In this document: positions 20,040 through 30,000 of the stretch, one piece after another
How the letters are laid out: each line of letters opens with the position of its first letter
How positions within the stretch are numbered: position 1 is the stretch's first letter
Source: Paroedura picta
Taxonomy: Eukaryota > Chordata > Lepidosauria > Squamata > Gekkonidae
DNA: 64,000 nt
Assembly: GCF_049243985.1 (NCBI RefSeq)
Contig: NC_135384.1
Span: 12,210,501-12,274,500, forward strand
Reading direction: 5' to 3'
The notes under the pieces: model-generated
Database searches by the model: none
What the model was told of the DNA's origin: nothing
Seen by the model: the letters and a program-made list of their open reading frames with translations, nothing else
Made by a program: the position numbers and the translations under genes

Positions 20040-21718
20040 CTTCTCTGCTTTTGATCTATCCACCTTCATGGTCATACAGCAAGATTGTCCTCTGAATATT
20101 CTATATAAGACAAGATATAATGTGCTAGTATTAGTTTAAGTTTTTCCCCAGAGCATGATCAAAACTGGAATTAGCTACTGAAGGATGTAGCGATGACCAA
20201 AGGTATAAAAAGCTGACAGAGGATGTAGAGATGGCCATAGGAATAAACAATTTTAAATGGGGATTAGATAGATTCATGGAGGATAGGCCTATCAGTGGTT
20301 ACTAGCCATGGTGACTGTGGGAAACCTGTTTAGAGACACTAAACTTCTGAGTCTGAGAGCCAGGAGTCGACATCATGGGAAGATGTTGACATCTATGCCT
20401 TGTTGCTGGACCTCAAGAGGAACTGGTTAGTCACTGTATGAGACATTATGCTGAACTAAATGGACCACTGGTCTGATACAGAAGCTCTTTTTATATTTTT
20501 ATGTTCATCCTATTCTCTCCAGTGAACAAAATCCCTCAGTTTTATAATGGACATGCTATTGTAAAATGTTGTAATCTCAGTTCAGTGTGCATCTCTCTAT
20601 ATATGGGATATACATATACATATAGGAGGGGGGAAAGTCATTTAATATGTAGTTGGAACAAATAGTTGTGTTTTCATCTCTTCTGCCCCTGCTTTTCAGA
20701 TATACATGTCCAAAATTATGGCACCCACATCCATTTTGCTATTTCTTGCAGAGACATTTTTAATTTTAAAATATTAATAAAAACAATGACATATGTTCAA
20801 AACAGTAAAGGATATACACTACATTGCACCATTATACAATAAAAAAAAACATAAGGTTACAACTGAGACTTTTAACACTGACATTTCTTGTATTGCTTTA
20901 GACCAGATAGAATCTAAATTCTCTATATTTTTGTTTAATCGGTTTAATCAAAGTATTTTAGGCAACCAATCTTGGATCCCTGGAATGTTGTTTTCCTTCC
21001 ATTGTTTAGCTTCCACCCTCCTGGAAGCTGTAATCATATGTAAAACGATTATCTTATATTAACCTGAAATTGTAGGAAAATAGTTTAGTAACACTGTATC
21101 TGGATTGTGGGGAATTTTTATCTCTAATCGAGCGGACTTCCACATTTCCACCACATGTGAAAGAAGTCTGACTTCTTCTCAATGCAGGGTGAACAGTGGA
21201 TGTCTTTATTTTTATGATTTTTGCCATCTTTAGCAGGTTCTCTCTCAGTGAAAGGTTGGCAGTGCAAGCCATATTGTGGGTAAAAATAAATCATCACTTT
21301 TAATCTTCAAAGTTTAATTTTTGATCTTGCCACTTCTCGCCTGTGTACCCAGTTCTTTTCTTCTCAATCATTATGCAGAAAATCAGCTCTAGAAACAAGG
21401 CACTAAAAATGAAATCAAAGTAGTTATTTGAGATATTTTAAAAGTTATTTGAATCCTAATACTGATCTGTTGAGCAACAAAGCGTAAAGTAGTAATGTTC
21501 TCAGCCAGTGTTTCCATTTTAATGAAGTTCAGGGAGACATACAAGGTTTCCATCCAATTCAGTTTCTCCTCACAATTTAATTTCTCTTCACAGCATCTTT
21601 GGCATGAGTGACCCATGGTCAGCCAGAGAGCCTTATGGGGGAGAGTAGGGAGTTACACTGTACCTTCCCCAGCACTGGTTATATAATCTACCAATTTTTC
21701 TCCTTAATGAATTCATGA
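19947..21718 (+). other. Unit A3: orphan exon 1 remnant and intron without receptor
   Basis: AGTGAAAG|GTAAAG at 19989-20002 is the end of exon 1 and its donor. It is followed by typical A intron DNA ((CT)n at 20009-20036, shared old repeat at 20150-20500, L1-like AT-rich repeat at 20780-21300, and the near-acceptor block at 21480-21700). At 21718/21719 the sequence jumps from AATTCATGAAAA to the 5S-SINE of the next unit. The acceptor, the coding exon and the 3' flank of A3 are deleted. Confidence 0.65.
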
Positions 21719-21890
21719 AAAGCTAAGTAGGGTTGACCCTGTTTAGTATTTGTAGGAAAGTCCACCAAGGAACCTTGAAGTCACAATGCTGGACCATGCA
21801 ATAACATATCATTTCTGAATATCTCTTGCCTTGAAAACCTCATGGGGTTGCCATAAAGCAGGTAGAACTTGATGCTAAAAGTGGTATTTA
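21719..21890 (+). mobile_element. 5S-rRNA-derived SINE (unit A4), 5' truncated
   Basis: GCTAAGTAGGGTTGACCCTG then CCACCAAGGAACCTTGAAGT, and the tail CTTGCCTTGAAAACCTCATG, GGGTTGCCATAAAGC. The full element is at 35585-35800. Truncated at the 21719 junction. Confidence 0.7.
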
Positions 21891-22213
21891 AAAATTAACT
21901 CCAAATATAAAGGTGATAATGACCTGGAAAATCTGAATAAAGTATGTCTATAATGCCACATAGTTTGTGTGCACCTGTGTTTTGTTTATACACATCCCTT
22001 TTTGGTGCAAGGAAGCTTGTGGCAATCAGGTAATCATACAGACTAAGATGATATTATATTCTTGGTTGAAACAAGGAGCCATAATTTATTTTGACTTTTA
22101 TCAGCAGCTCATTGCAATTTACAAGCAGTAATAATTTATCTTGGGATTACTGTCACTGAACTCTTCTGGGCTTTGAAGACCATTCCCAAGAACTCAAAAA
22201 CAACAGACGTTTA

Positions 22214-22355
22214 TATAAAACCTCTTTCCCATAAGACACACATTGACTGTGCTCCTTATTGTGGAGTCTGTGGATGGGCAAGAAAATATCAGCACTTGCT
22301 CACTATTTTTTTTTAAAGAAGTCAAACAAGAATGAAAACAGTCTTGCATTGAAAG
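22214..22355 (+). promoter_or_regulatory. TATA box and non-coding exon 1, unit A4 (gene 31390)
   Basis: TATAAAA at 22214-22220, preceded by TTCCCAAGAACTC at 22183-22195. Exon 1 ends ATTGAAAG at 22355; donor GTAAAC from 22356. The acceptor CTACACAG ends at 31363. The intron is therefore ~9.0 kb because a 7688-bp Harbinger lies in it; without it the intron would be ~1.3 kb like its sisters. Confidence 0.65.
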
Positions 22356-23486
22356 GTAAACTTAATCTCTCCTTCCCTCCCTCCCTCTCTTTAGAATCCT
22401 AGAGCCAGAAGGGGAAGTTCTTGGCTTCTATGCCTTGTTGTTGGCCCTCCAGAGAAACTGGTTGGCTGCTGTATAAGATACGTTGCTGGACTAGCTGGAC
22501 CCCTGGCCTGATCCAGAAGGGCTCTTTTTATATTCTTATGTTCACCGTACCCTAACTGCACAGTAGGCTAATTCTCTGTGGGGATGAAACCAGTCAAGTG
22601 ATAATACAGTATATTTATTTATTATATCCATGCATGCATTTTACATTCTGTAAACACTGGATTTTTTTTGGGTCTCTATATAGCTCTTCAATATGCAAAC
22701 AAACATGTTTCCAGGTATTGGCTCATGCCAACATTGGTGAAGAAGGTTACAACCAAAACTTTTAACAATGACATTTCTTGTATTGCTTTAGACCAGGTAG
22801 AATCTAAGTTCTCGATATCTTTTTTATTTTGGTAAGCATCTAGTTTAAACAAAGTATTTTAGGCAACCAATCTCGGATCATTGGAACGTTGTTTTCATTC
22901 CATTCTTTAGCTTCATCTTTAGCAGGTTCTCTCTCAGTGAAAGATTGGCTGTGAAAGCCATACTGTGGGTAAAAATAAATCTTCACTTTTCATCTTGAAA
23001 GTTTTCTTTGAGATCTTGCCACTTGCAGAACTATTTAAAAATAAAGTATACCCCCCACACACAACAAAAATGTCTCCTCTCCTGTTTACACAGATCTTTT
23101 ATTCTCAGTCATTACTCAGCAAATCAGCTCTAGAGACAAGGCACTAAAAATGAAATCAAGGTAGTTATTCTAGATATTGACTATGTTATTTGAATCCTAA
23201 TACTGATCTGTTGAGCAACAAAGAGTTTATGAAAAGTAGTAATGTTCTCAGTGAGTCTTTCTCAGGGATGCACACAAGGTTTCCATCCAATTCACTTTCT
23301 CCTCACTATTTCCTTTCCCTTCACAGCATCTTTGGGGTGAGTGACCCATGGTCAGCCAGGGAGCCTTATGGGAGAGCAGGGAGTTACACTGTAACTTCCC
23401 CAACACTAGTGAGATAATCTACCAATTTTTCTCTTTAAGGAATTCATGAAAAAGTGAGATACAGAGGAGGAATTTTTTAATCCTTA
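22356..23486 (+). other. Intron of gene 31390, left part
   Basis: CT-rich tract at ~22370-22391, the shared old repeat at ~22395-22560, and DNA matching 44047-45715 of unit A6, without that unit's hAT (44559) and 130-bp MITE (45391) insertions. The last three bases, TTA, are the Harbinger target site. Confidence 0.65.
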
Positions 23487-23928
23487 GGGCCATTTCACAC
23501 AGAGCTCAAAGTTGCTATTTGGTTGCCGTTTGTGAAAGCGCTACTTCAAGTAGCGAAATGTAACTAGCCGTGCCCGTAACGCACAGCTGCGGTTTTTGCG
23601 GAATTTGGCACTTTCACTTCTCGCCACTTTCGTAACCCACAGGCTTCCGGTTCTCCGTCTTATCGCTACAAAGGAGGTCCCTTTTTAGCGCTTCTGGCCT
23701 CCCGTGCCCGTCAATCAAACTGCAGGCACACCTTTGACCTCGACCCTAAAGCCGAACTTGTCGGGGTTCCCTTTTTTTTTAAAAAACCCAGGAAACCCCG
23801 TAGCAACGCGTTATCGTCCAATCATTGGCGCCCTTGGAACGTGTTTTCTATTGTTTTCTAGGAACCAGATGCATTGACATGTTTGATTGGTTAATCCCCG
23901 CCCACAGTACACGCCCACAGGTTACCTG
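23487..23928 (+). repeat. Left terminal and subterminal region of the Harbinger
   Basis: The inverted terminus is followed by a perfect palindrome CGCTACTTCAAGTAGCG at 23539-23555 and further CGCTAC at 23664-23669 and AGCGCTT at 23687-23693. The right end has AGCGCTAC at 30961-30968 and 31038-31045 and GTAGCG at 31120-31125. These shared motifs are candidate binding sites for the element's own Myb-like proteins. A CCAAT palindrome (CCAATCATTGG) is at 23818-23828. Confidence 0.65.
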
Positions 23929-23936
23929 CTTATATG
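23929..23936 (+). promoter_or_regulatory. Putative TATA box of the Harbinger transposase
   Basis: CTTATATG, 77 bases before the transposase ATG and ~100 bases after the CCAAT palindrome. Position fits an RNA polymerase II promoter; not proven. Confidence 0.45.
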
Positions 23937-24012
23937 CACCTGGGCAGACACGCGGTCGGCCTCACTCTTTTGTTTGCGTAGCCTACTGCCCGCAGCACAG
24001 GTCAACGTTGCA

Positions 24013-25414
24013 ATGGAGAGGCTTATTTTTCAATTGCTGGCTTACATGCTCGCGGTGGTCCAGCGCATGAATACCGCCTTGTCGCGTCGGACGTATGCTA
24101 TCGCGGAGTACCGAGAACGGGTGGCCGGAACGCTGACCAGCAGCAGAAGACGTTCTGTAAGGGTAACCATGGCGGCCAAGAAACGCTGGCAAGCTCTGGC
24201 AGAGGTCCGGTTCCCCAGACAGTTCTGGGTGGACGAACGATCCTCTGACTGGTGGGAGAATTTTGTGTGGACTCGCTGGGATGATGACCACTGGATTGCC
24301 AACTTCAGGATGTCGAGGGGGACATTTTTTGAACTCGTGGAGGCTCTACGTGGACGCATGGAGAGGCAAGTCACTGGCATGCGGCGCCCCGTTCCAGTTG
24401 AAAAAAGGGTGGCTGCCGCATTGTGGTACTTGGCCACCCCTCAGTACTTCCGGACAGTAGCCCAGCAATTCGGACTCGGAGTCACTACGGTTGGCGATAT
24501 CCTTAAGGAGTTCTGCCTCGCCATGGAGGCGGAATTGTTCAGCAAAGTCGTGTGCCTCGGAGACCGGCTTGGAGCGGTGAGTGTCATTCTATTCCCTTTT
24601 GCCCTTTAAATTTTTTTTCTTGTTTGACAGGTCAGCAACGAAGACGCGATACACCCCACGCTGACATGCAATGGCTTATATTCTTTTCTTTCCCTTATTC
24701 CAGAGTATGGACGGGTTTGCCAGGCTTGGATTCCCGCATTGTTTTGCGGCCGTCGATGGAAGCCACATCCCTATCCGTGCCCCCGGGGGAAGCATAAAAG
24801 AGTACGGGAACAGGAAGGACTTTTGCTCTGTTCTCCTGCAAGGAACAGTGGACTTCTCCGGCCGGTTTATCGATGCCGAGGTGGGGTGGAGTGGCAGGAG
24901 GCATGATGCCCTTGTTTTCAGGGAATCCAACCTCAGGAAAGCCATGGACGAAGGGGTCTTTGTTCCAGGAAACCCCACCGCCACCATTGAGGGCGTGCGT
25001 GTGCCGGCGTTGGTCCTCGGGGACGGAGCCTACCCATTACGACGCTGGCTCATGACTCCCTACAAGCGGCCAAGGACGGACGTGCAGAGCCACTACAACC
25101 TCAGTCACTCCCGGGCAAGGAATGTAGTGGAGCGTGCCTTTGGACGTTTGAAGTCACGGTTCCGTTGTTTAATGTCACGACTCCATGTACATATTGACAA
25201 TGTGACTCCGCTGATAATCGCATGTGTGATTTTGCACAACATATGCGAGGACAAGGGACATAACATCCCCTTCCCTGAGGACGAACCTGAACCTGTAGTC
25301 CTTCAGGATACACAGGACATCCCTGAAGCAAGGAGAAAAAGGATATATGCTGAGGGGTGCAAGGTTCGGGACGCCATAGCCACCCACATCTACAGAAACA
25401 GGAGGCGTGTTTAA
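24013..25414 (+). CDS. Harbinger DDE transposase, HARBI1-like (424 aa, two coding exons)
   Basis: Cuts and pastes the element; nuclear enzyme that in this superfamily works with a Myb-like partner. Coding exons 24013-24576 (188 codons) and 24704-25414, separated by a 127-bp phase-0 intron (GTGAGT..TTATTCCAG). Residues ~100-170 hold a helix-turn-helix region (EKRVAAALWYLAT, VAQQFGLGVTTVGDIL). The nuclease domain has Asp206 in FAAVDGSHIP, Asp295 in LVLGDGAYPL and Glu331 in SRARNVVERAFGRLKSRF, the DDE triad of the HARBI1 family, and the C-terminal ACVILHNICED block. AATAAA follows at 25438-25443. The start is the ATG of MERLIF; the frame is open further up, but 24013 suits the TATA position. No stop or frameshift interrupts it. 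Confidence 0.93.
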
Positions 25415-25767
25415 TTGTTTTTCCTACTCTGTTGTTGAATAAAGTTTTGTGTTCTTTGTTTAACCTTGTCTTGTGCGGTTTGTGTACTTTGCCAGCAAAA
25501 AAACGGGGATTCTCTGGTCCAAAAGCACTTTGACAGCCCTAAATGCTAACTCCCCACTGAAATTGACAAACACAATACGGAAGCGCTGAATGGGGAAAGT
25601 TCGGGGAGGCGGGTAGCCAGGAAGTATTGGCGACCCCTGTCAAACCGGAGGATCAATCCACTCATGTTCCAAGGAATAATTTTATTGGTGGGCAGCTTTG
25701 ATACATTTAAAAAACGGGGTGGTCGATCGGAGCAACGCACGTTCGTTCCCTAACCGTCATTCCGAAG

Positions 25768-26931
25768 ATGCCGAAGCCACGGAAGGGCTCCTTCTGGCAG
25801 CGCGCCGAGGCTGAGGCACTTCTGGAGCTTGTGCTACAATCAAAAAGTGTTGGCCGCCTAATGGCCAGCACCCATTGCCACACCAAGGGTGCCTACCTGG
25901 TGTTGGCTTCAAAGCTGAGGGAGAGGGGCTATGTCCGGACCTGGGAGCAGGTCCGGACAAAATTCAAGCGCCTTAAGCTGGACTTCCTAAACAGTCTGGA
26001 ACAGTGGGGGGGGATCCCGCAGCCAAGTGGGAGGACGGTCTTCCACGACCAGATGGTGAAAATATGGGAGAAGGCTGGGAAGCCCCCCCTGGACATGAGG
26101 AGGCATATGGGTGAGTGCTGCCCTCGTTGTGTTTTGCCCTTAAACATGCATGGAATGACTAGCTGCCTCTTTCCCCTACTGTCCCCAATGAAATTCGAGA
26201 AAGTATTTAGATGCTGTCAACCCCCTCAGACTTAGCCAGCCAGTACTGTAGAACCACTTTGGTTATGCGCTTAGACTCTAACTGTGGTGTGTCCACCAGC
26301 TGTGTTTCATCTCTGTTTTGTGTGCTTTTAATTATGATTTGTCTTTTTCTTTGCCCAGCCACACAATCACCATCCAAGCTGGCAACAGCACCTGAGCGTG
26401 AGGAGGGGGAGGAAGAGGGACCTTCCACCTCGGGACAGGCTGCAGGTGAGAGTTTTATGTATGTGAGGGAGACCCATGTGTGTGTACCCACACGGAGCCA
26501 TATGGGAGCCTGATGTGATGCTTCCTTTTGGAGTGTGATCAAATTCTTTGTTTGATTTCTATAGCTGAAACTGTGGAGGCAAGGCTGCGTGCCATGGAGG
26601 CCAGAGTTACTTCCCTGGAGGCTCAAGTGGCGGAGCTGAAAGGGGAGATTGAGCAGCACAGGCAACAGAGGGAGGCGGAAGAGCGTAGGTTATGTTCCCC
26701 ACTGCCCAACTCTTCTCACACTGTGGCTAAGGCCACTTAAAAGTGTATGCATGTAAACTAAAGAAATTTGAAAATATGTGTGGTACTAATGTGTACTTTT
26801 TCTCCCTCCCCACAGTTAAGAAGAAGGAGGACGAAGAGCTCTTCCGGCGCAAAGTTAGGGGGACCGTGGGACGGCTGTGCAGGAGAGTTAGGGCGATGGA
26901 AGGGGCTGGGGAGGGGAGCGGTGAGACCTGA
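25768..26931 (+). CDS. Harbinger Myb/SANT-trihelix-like protein 1 (221 aa, four exons)
   Basis: Likely DNA-binding partner of the transposase. Predicted exons 25768-26110, 26359-26445, 26565-26684 and 26816-26931; all three introns are GT-AG and phase 1, and the joined frame is open to TGA. Residues ~8-102 form a Myb/SANT-like (trihelix type) domain: a tryptophan start (SFWQRAEAEALLELV), TKGAYLVLASKLRERGY, then VRTWEQVRTKFKRLKLDF. Residues ~123-137 are acidic (EREEGEEEG). Residues 144-190 form a coiled coil (ETVEARLRAMEARVTSLEAQ..), and the end is basic (FRRKVRGTVGRLCRRVR). AATAAA at 27229-27234. It follows the transposase on the same strand. Known Harbingers encode one such partner; this is one of two here. 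Splice sites are predicted by eye. Confidence 0.82.
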
Positions 26932-26977
26932 GTTTTGTTTCCTGTTTGTGTTTTGGGGTAGGGGTTGGGGGGGGGGG

Positions 26978-27210
26978 CTCCAAGTTTCATTCCCCAATGT
27001 TTTTCCCCTGTTAAATGTATACTTTTGTTAAAAAAAATTGGTTTTCCAGGGGGGTGGGGGGTGGTGGTGCTGGTGGGGCTCCAAGTTTCATTCCCCAATG
27101 TTTTTCCCCTGTTAAATGTATACTTTTGTTAAAAAAAATTGGTTTTCCAGGGGGGTGGGGGGTGGTGGTGCTGGTGGGGCTCCAAGTTTCATTCCCTAAT
27201 GTTTTTCCCC
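26978..27210 (+). repeat. 101-bp tandem repeat in the 3' region of Myb gene 1
   Basis: CTCCAAGTTTCATTCCC recurs at 26978, 27079 and 27180, each unit including GTTAAATGTATACTTTTGTT and a G-rich tract (GGGGGGTGGGGGGTGG). About 2.3 copies between the stop codon and the poly-A signal. Confidence 0.93.
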
Positions 27211-27504
27211 TGTTAAAATGTTTTTTAAAATAAAATGTTATTGCAAATTTTATAACAAGACTCCAGTGTGACTTCTTAAACTCGCACATATTTAACCCCA
27301 CACCACACTCCTAAAACTCCTCGAACTAACACCCCTCCAACCTCCAACCCACACAGCAGTACCACAATATACACAATCACTAGAGAGGCCGCTTTCAGCC
27401 TTGCAGATTCTACAGTAGGGTACACAGAGACAGAGTCAAAAATATAAACTTTATTCAACAAACAACAAAACACAGATAACATGAAATAGAAAAAGTGGGC
27501 AAAA

Positions 27505-29752
27505 CTAGGAGGGGGAGTACTTGTCTGCTGGTTTTATTTTTCTCTTTCCGAGAATAGTCCTCCTTCTTGTTTGGGTGGAGGCATTCTGAGAGGGAGTCGG
27601 TGGGGTGGGTGCTGGAAGTGGTGGTGTTGGTGTGGGTGGTGGTGGGGGGGCGATTTGTGGAGGGTAGGCCCTTTCCATGACCGCTACAGCCCTCTCCATG
27701 AGTCTCCTTATCAGACGCACCTCCTCCACGCCTTCGCGTAGGATTTGGTTTGTCTCTCTAAGGACTGCCCTCAATTTTCTCCCCTCCTGGGCAATGAGTG
27801 TGAGCATGGCTTGGTCAGCGGCCGCGGCACGCCGTGACTCCTCATAGCAGTGCTCAAGGAGCCTCTCTCCCACGCTTGTCAAGACGGAGACGCGCCTCAG
27901 CCTGCCGCGTTCCCTCGTAAGCCTCTCCTCTGCTGGGAGCGCACCTCTAGGTGGTGGGCTGCCTGGAGCCAGGGGTGGTTCCTCCTCCTCATCTGAAAGA
28001 ACCTCTGTTGGCAAAAAATGAGAAACAAAACTGTTAGTAACATCCAAAAAGTCAAAACACACCATGGTGGACATGGTGTTCTTTTTTGTCCCCGTGTTTT
28101 CCTGCCAAGAATTTAAACAATCCCCGGCGAGCACATGGCTATTGTTTGTTTGCCCATGGTGTGCTTTTACTTTTGCCTACTTTCACAGCAGGACTCTCAA
28201 CAATTAAAAGGGAGCACATGGTTAGTGCCTAGCGACATTGTCCTGCAGCTATGGCTCGAAAGGAACAGGTCATGCACGCTCACCATCTTGAATCTGTATC
28301 CGCCTGCGCCGGGCAGGAGGTCCAAGCACCCTAGGCTGTTCCTCCTCCTGTGTTCCGGGTATGAAATCTGCAAAAAAAGGAAAAAAAACAGATCTAGGAC
28401 CAAAGGGTGGCAAAGCCAGCTTCAAAGCCTACACCAGCAACGCAGAGGGACTCTCTTCTTTCTCTTAGCAGTGCTGCTGCCCTGCACAAACAGAAAAGCA
28501 CAAAGCAGTTAAAACAGCCCCCCCCCCTATTTTTACTAATACCTACCAATGTTAGTTGATGCCCCCGAATCACTATCCACGTCAGGTGCTGCTGGAGACT
28601 CTAGGGGCCCCGTCCCTGGCAACTGTGTCTCTGTGGACAAGAGCAGAAAATAGTGAAAAACGAGCAAGCATACACCATGAACCACAAAGCAAGCTCCCAA
28701 AGTTGTGAGCCAAAGTACTGCAGAAGGCCTATGGGCGAGGCATGCTGCAAATATTTTGGGGCTGTTGGTTAAACATGACCGTTTCAAATACTAACCACAT
28801 CAAGCACTCCACAGCCAACCATCTTAATAAATCTTTTAAAAATTAAAATTAAATTATAAAATTAAAACCGTTTCAAATAGTAACCACAGCAAGCACTCCA
28901 CAGCCTACCTTCTTTTAAAATCTTTTAAAAATTAAATTATAAAATTATAAAATTAAAACCGTTTCAAATAGTAACCACAGCAAGCACTCCACAGCCTACC
29001 TTCTTTTAAAATCTTTTAAAAATTAAATTATAAAATTATAAAATTAAAACCGTTTCAAATAGTAACCACAGCAAGCTCTCCACAGCCTACCGTATTATGC
29101 GTTGCAACGAACACACGAGAAAACGATGCCCAAACGTCAGAACACACATTTGCTTAAAAGGAAATATAAAATAAAAAGAAAATCACTTACCGGAGGCAAG
29201 GGGCGTTTGCTCAGGAGCCTCCTCTGGCTCCCCAGGAACGATGGCGATCAGGTCCAGCGTTACCGATTCCGCGGCTCGTTGCTGGACGGGGGGTGGAGGG
29301 CGAAAGCTGGAGGAGGTTCCCTCGCCGGGATCCTCCTCAGCGGGTGGTTCCTCGACCGGGGCAGCCGGCTTCCGAACCACCTTAAGGCTCCGGCCGACGC
29401 GCTTCGGCCTGCCGGATCCTTCCCCGTCCCCGTACAGCTGGCGCTGCTCCTCGAAGTAGGGGCAGGTCACCTTTTCGTTGCCGGAACCCTTGTTATGGTT
29501 CACGGCTCTCATGTACTCTGCCCTCATTGTCTTGGTCTTCGACCGGCATTCAAGGCCGGTCCTGTTGTGGCCCAGGGCGCGCATCTTAATAGCCACTTGT
29601 TCAAAAACCTCCCTATTCCTGTGGGAGGACTGGAACGCGTCCTGGATTTTCTCCTCCGAGAAAATCCCGATCAGGTCCCTGATCTCCGCGTCCCTCCAAG
29701 TTGGGCCACGGCCGGTTGCAGGGACGGACGAGGCTTGAGAAGACGATTCCAT
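27505..29752 (-). CDS. Harbinger Myb/SANT-trihelix-like protein 2 (409 aa, four exons)
   Basis: Second putative DNA-binding partner, on the opposite strand. Predicted exons, in order of reading, 29752-29191, 28630-28547, 28367-28284 and 28004-27505. All introns are GT-AG and phase 1, and the joined frame is open. Residues ~15-90 form a Myb/SANT-like domain (GPTWRDAEIRDLIGIFSE, EVFEQVAIKMRALGHNRTG, CRSKTKTMRAEY). Next come a Pro/Glu-rich linker, an acidic exon (DVDSDSGAS), EEEQPRVLGPPARRRRIQ, and a C-terminal coiled-coil-like region (EERLTRERGRLRR.., EEVRLIRRLMERAVAVMER), a Pro-rich stretch and GKRKIK near the end. A CCAAT box (29856-29860) and TATATG (29815-29810) precede it; AATAAA is at 27455-27450. 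The layout parallels protein 1, suggesting an old duplication. Confidence 0.83.
28781..29095 (+). repeat. ~90-bp tandem repeat in intron 1 of Myb gene 2
   Basis: GTTTCAAATA starts at 28781, 28870, 28961 and 29052 (spacings 89, 91, 91). Each unit includes GTAACCACAGCAAGCACTCC and an AT-rich part TTAAAAATTAAATTATAAAA. About 3.4 copies. Confidence 0.93.
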
Positions 29753-30000
29753 GTTGCTTTTGCTAGTAGCTGAGCAAAATGGTGGTGGGAGGTGCAGGGT
29801 GCAACGGATCATATACCTTCCCGCACACAAAGACAAAGGGACTAGCCGGCTCCTGATTGGTGGAGGGCAGCAGGGGACACGCACATTGGCCACATCAGGT
29901 CACATGTCACGTTCAAAACTCCTCGCGCGGGAACAGGATCTGCTCCTAATGGCCAGATTGGCGCCCTTGTTGTTTGACTTAACGCATGCGCGTATTCGTT

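Noticed and set aside
19801-20139. 112-codon + frame
   Set aside because: Runs through a Sauria SINE and the following intron; no protein family.
23887-24012. N-terminal extension of the transposase to the earlier ATG at 23887
   Set aside because: It would start upstream of the TATA-like box at 23929; the 42 extra residues have no likeness to HARBI1-type N termini.
26727-27301. Several overlapping frames on both strands around the 101-bp repeat
   Set aside because: Repeat-derived Pro- or Gly-rich frames in the 3'UTR of Myb gene 1.
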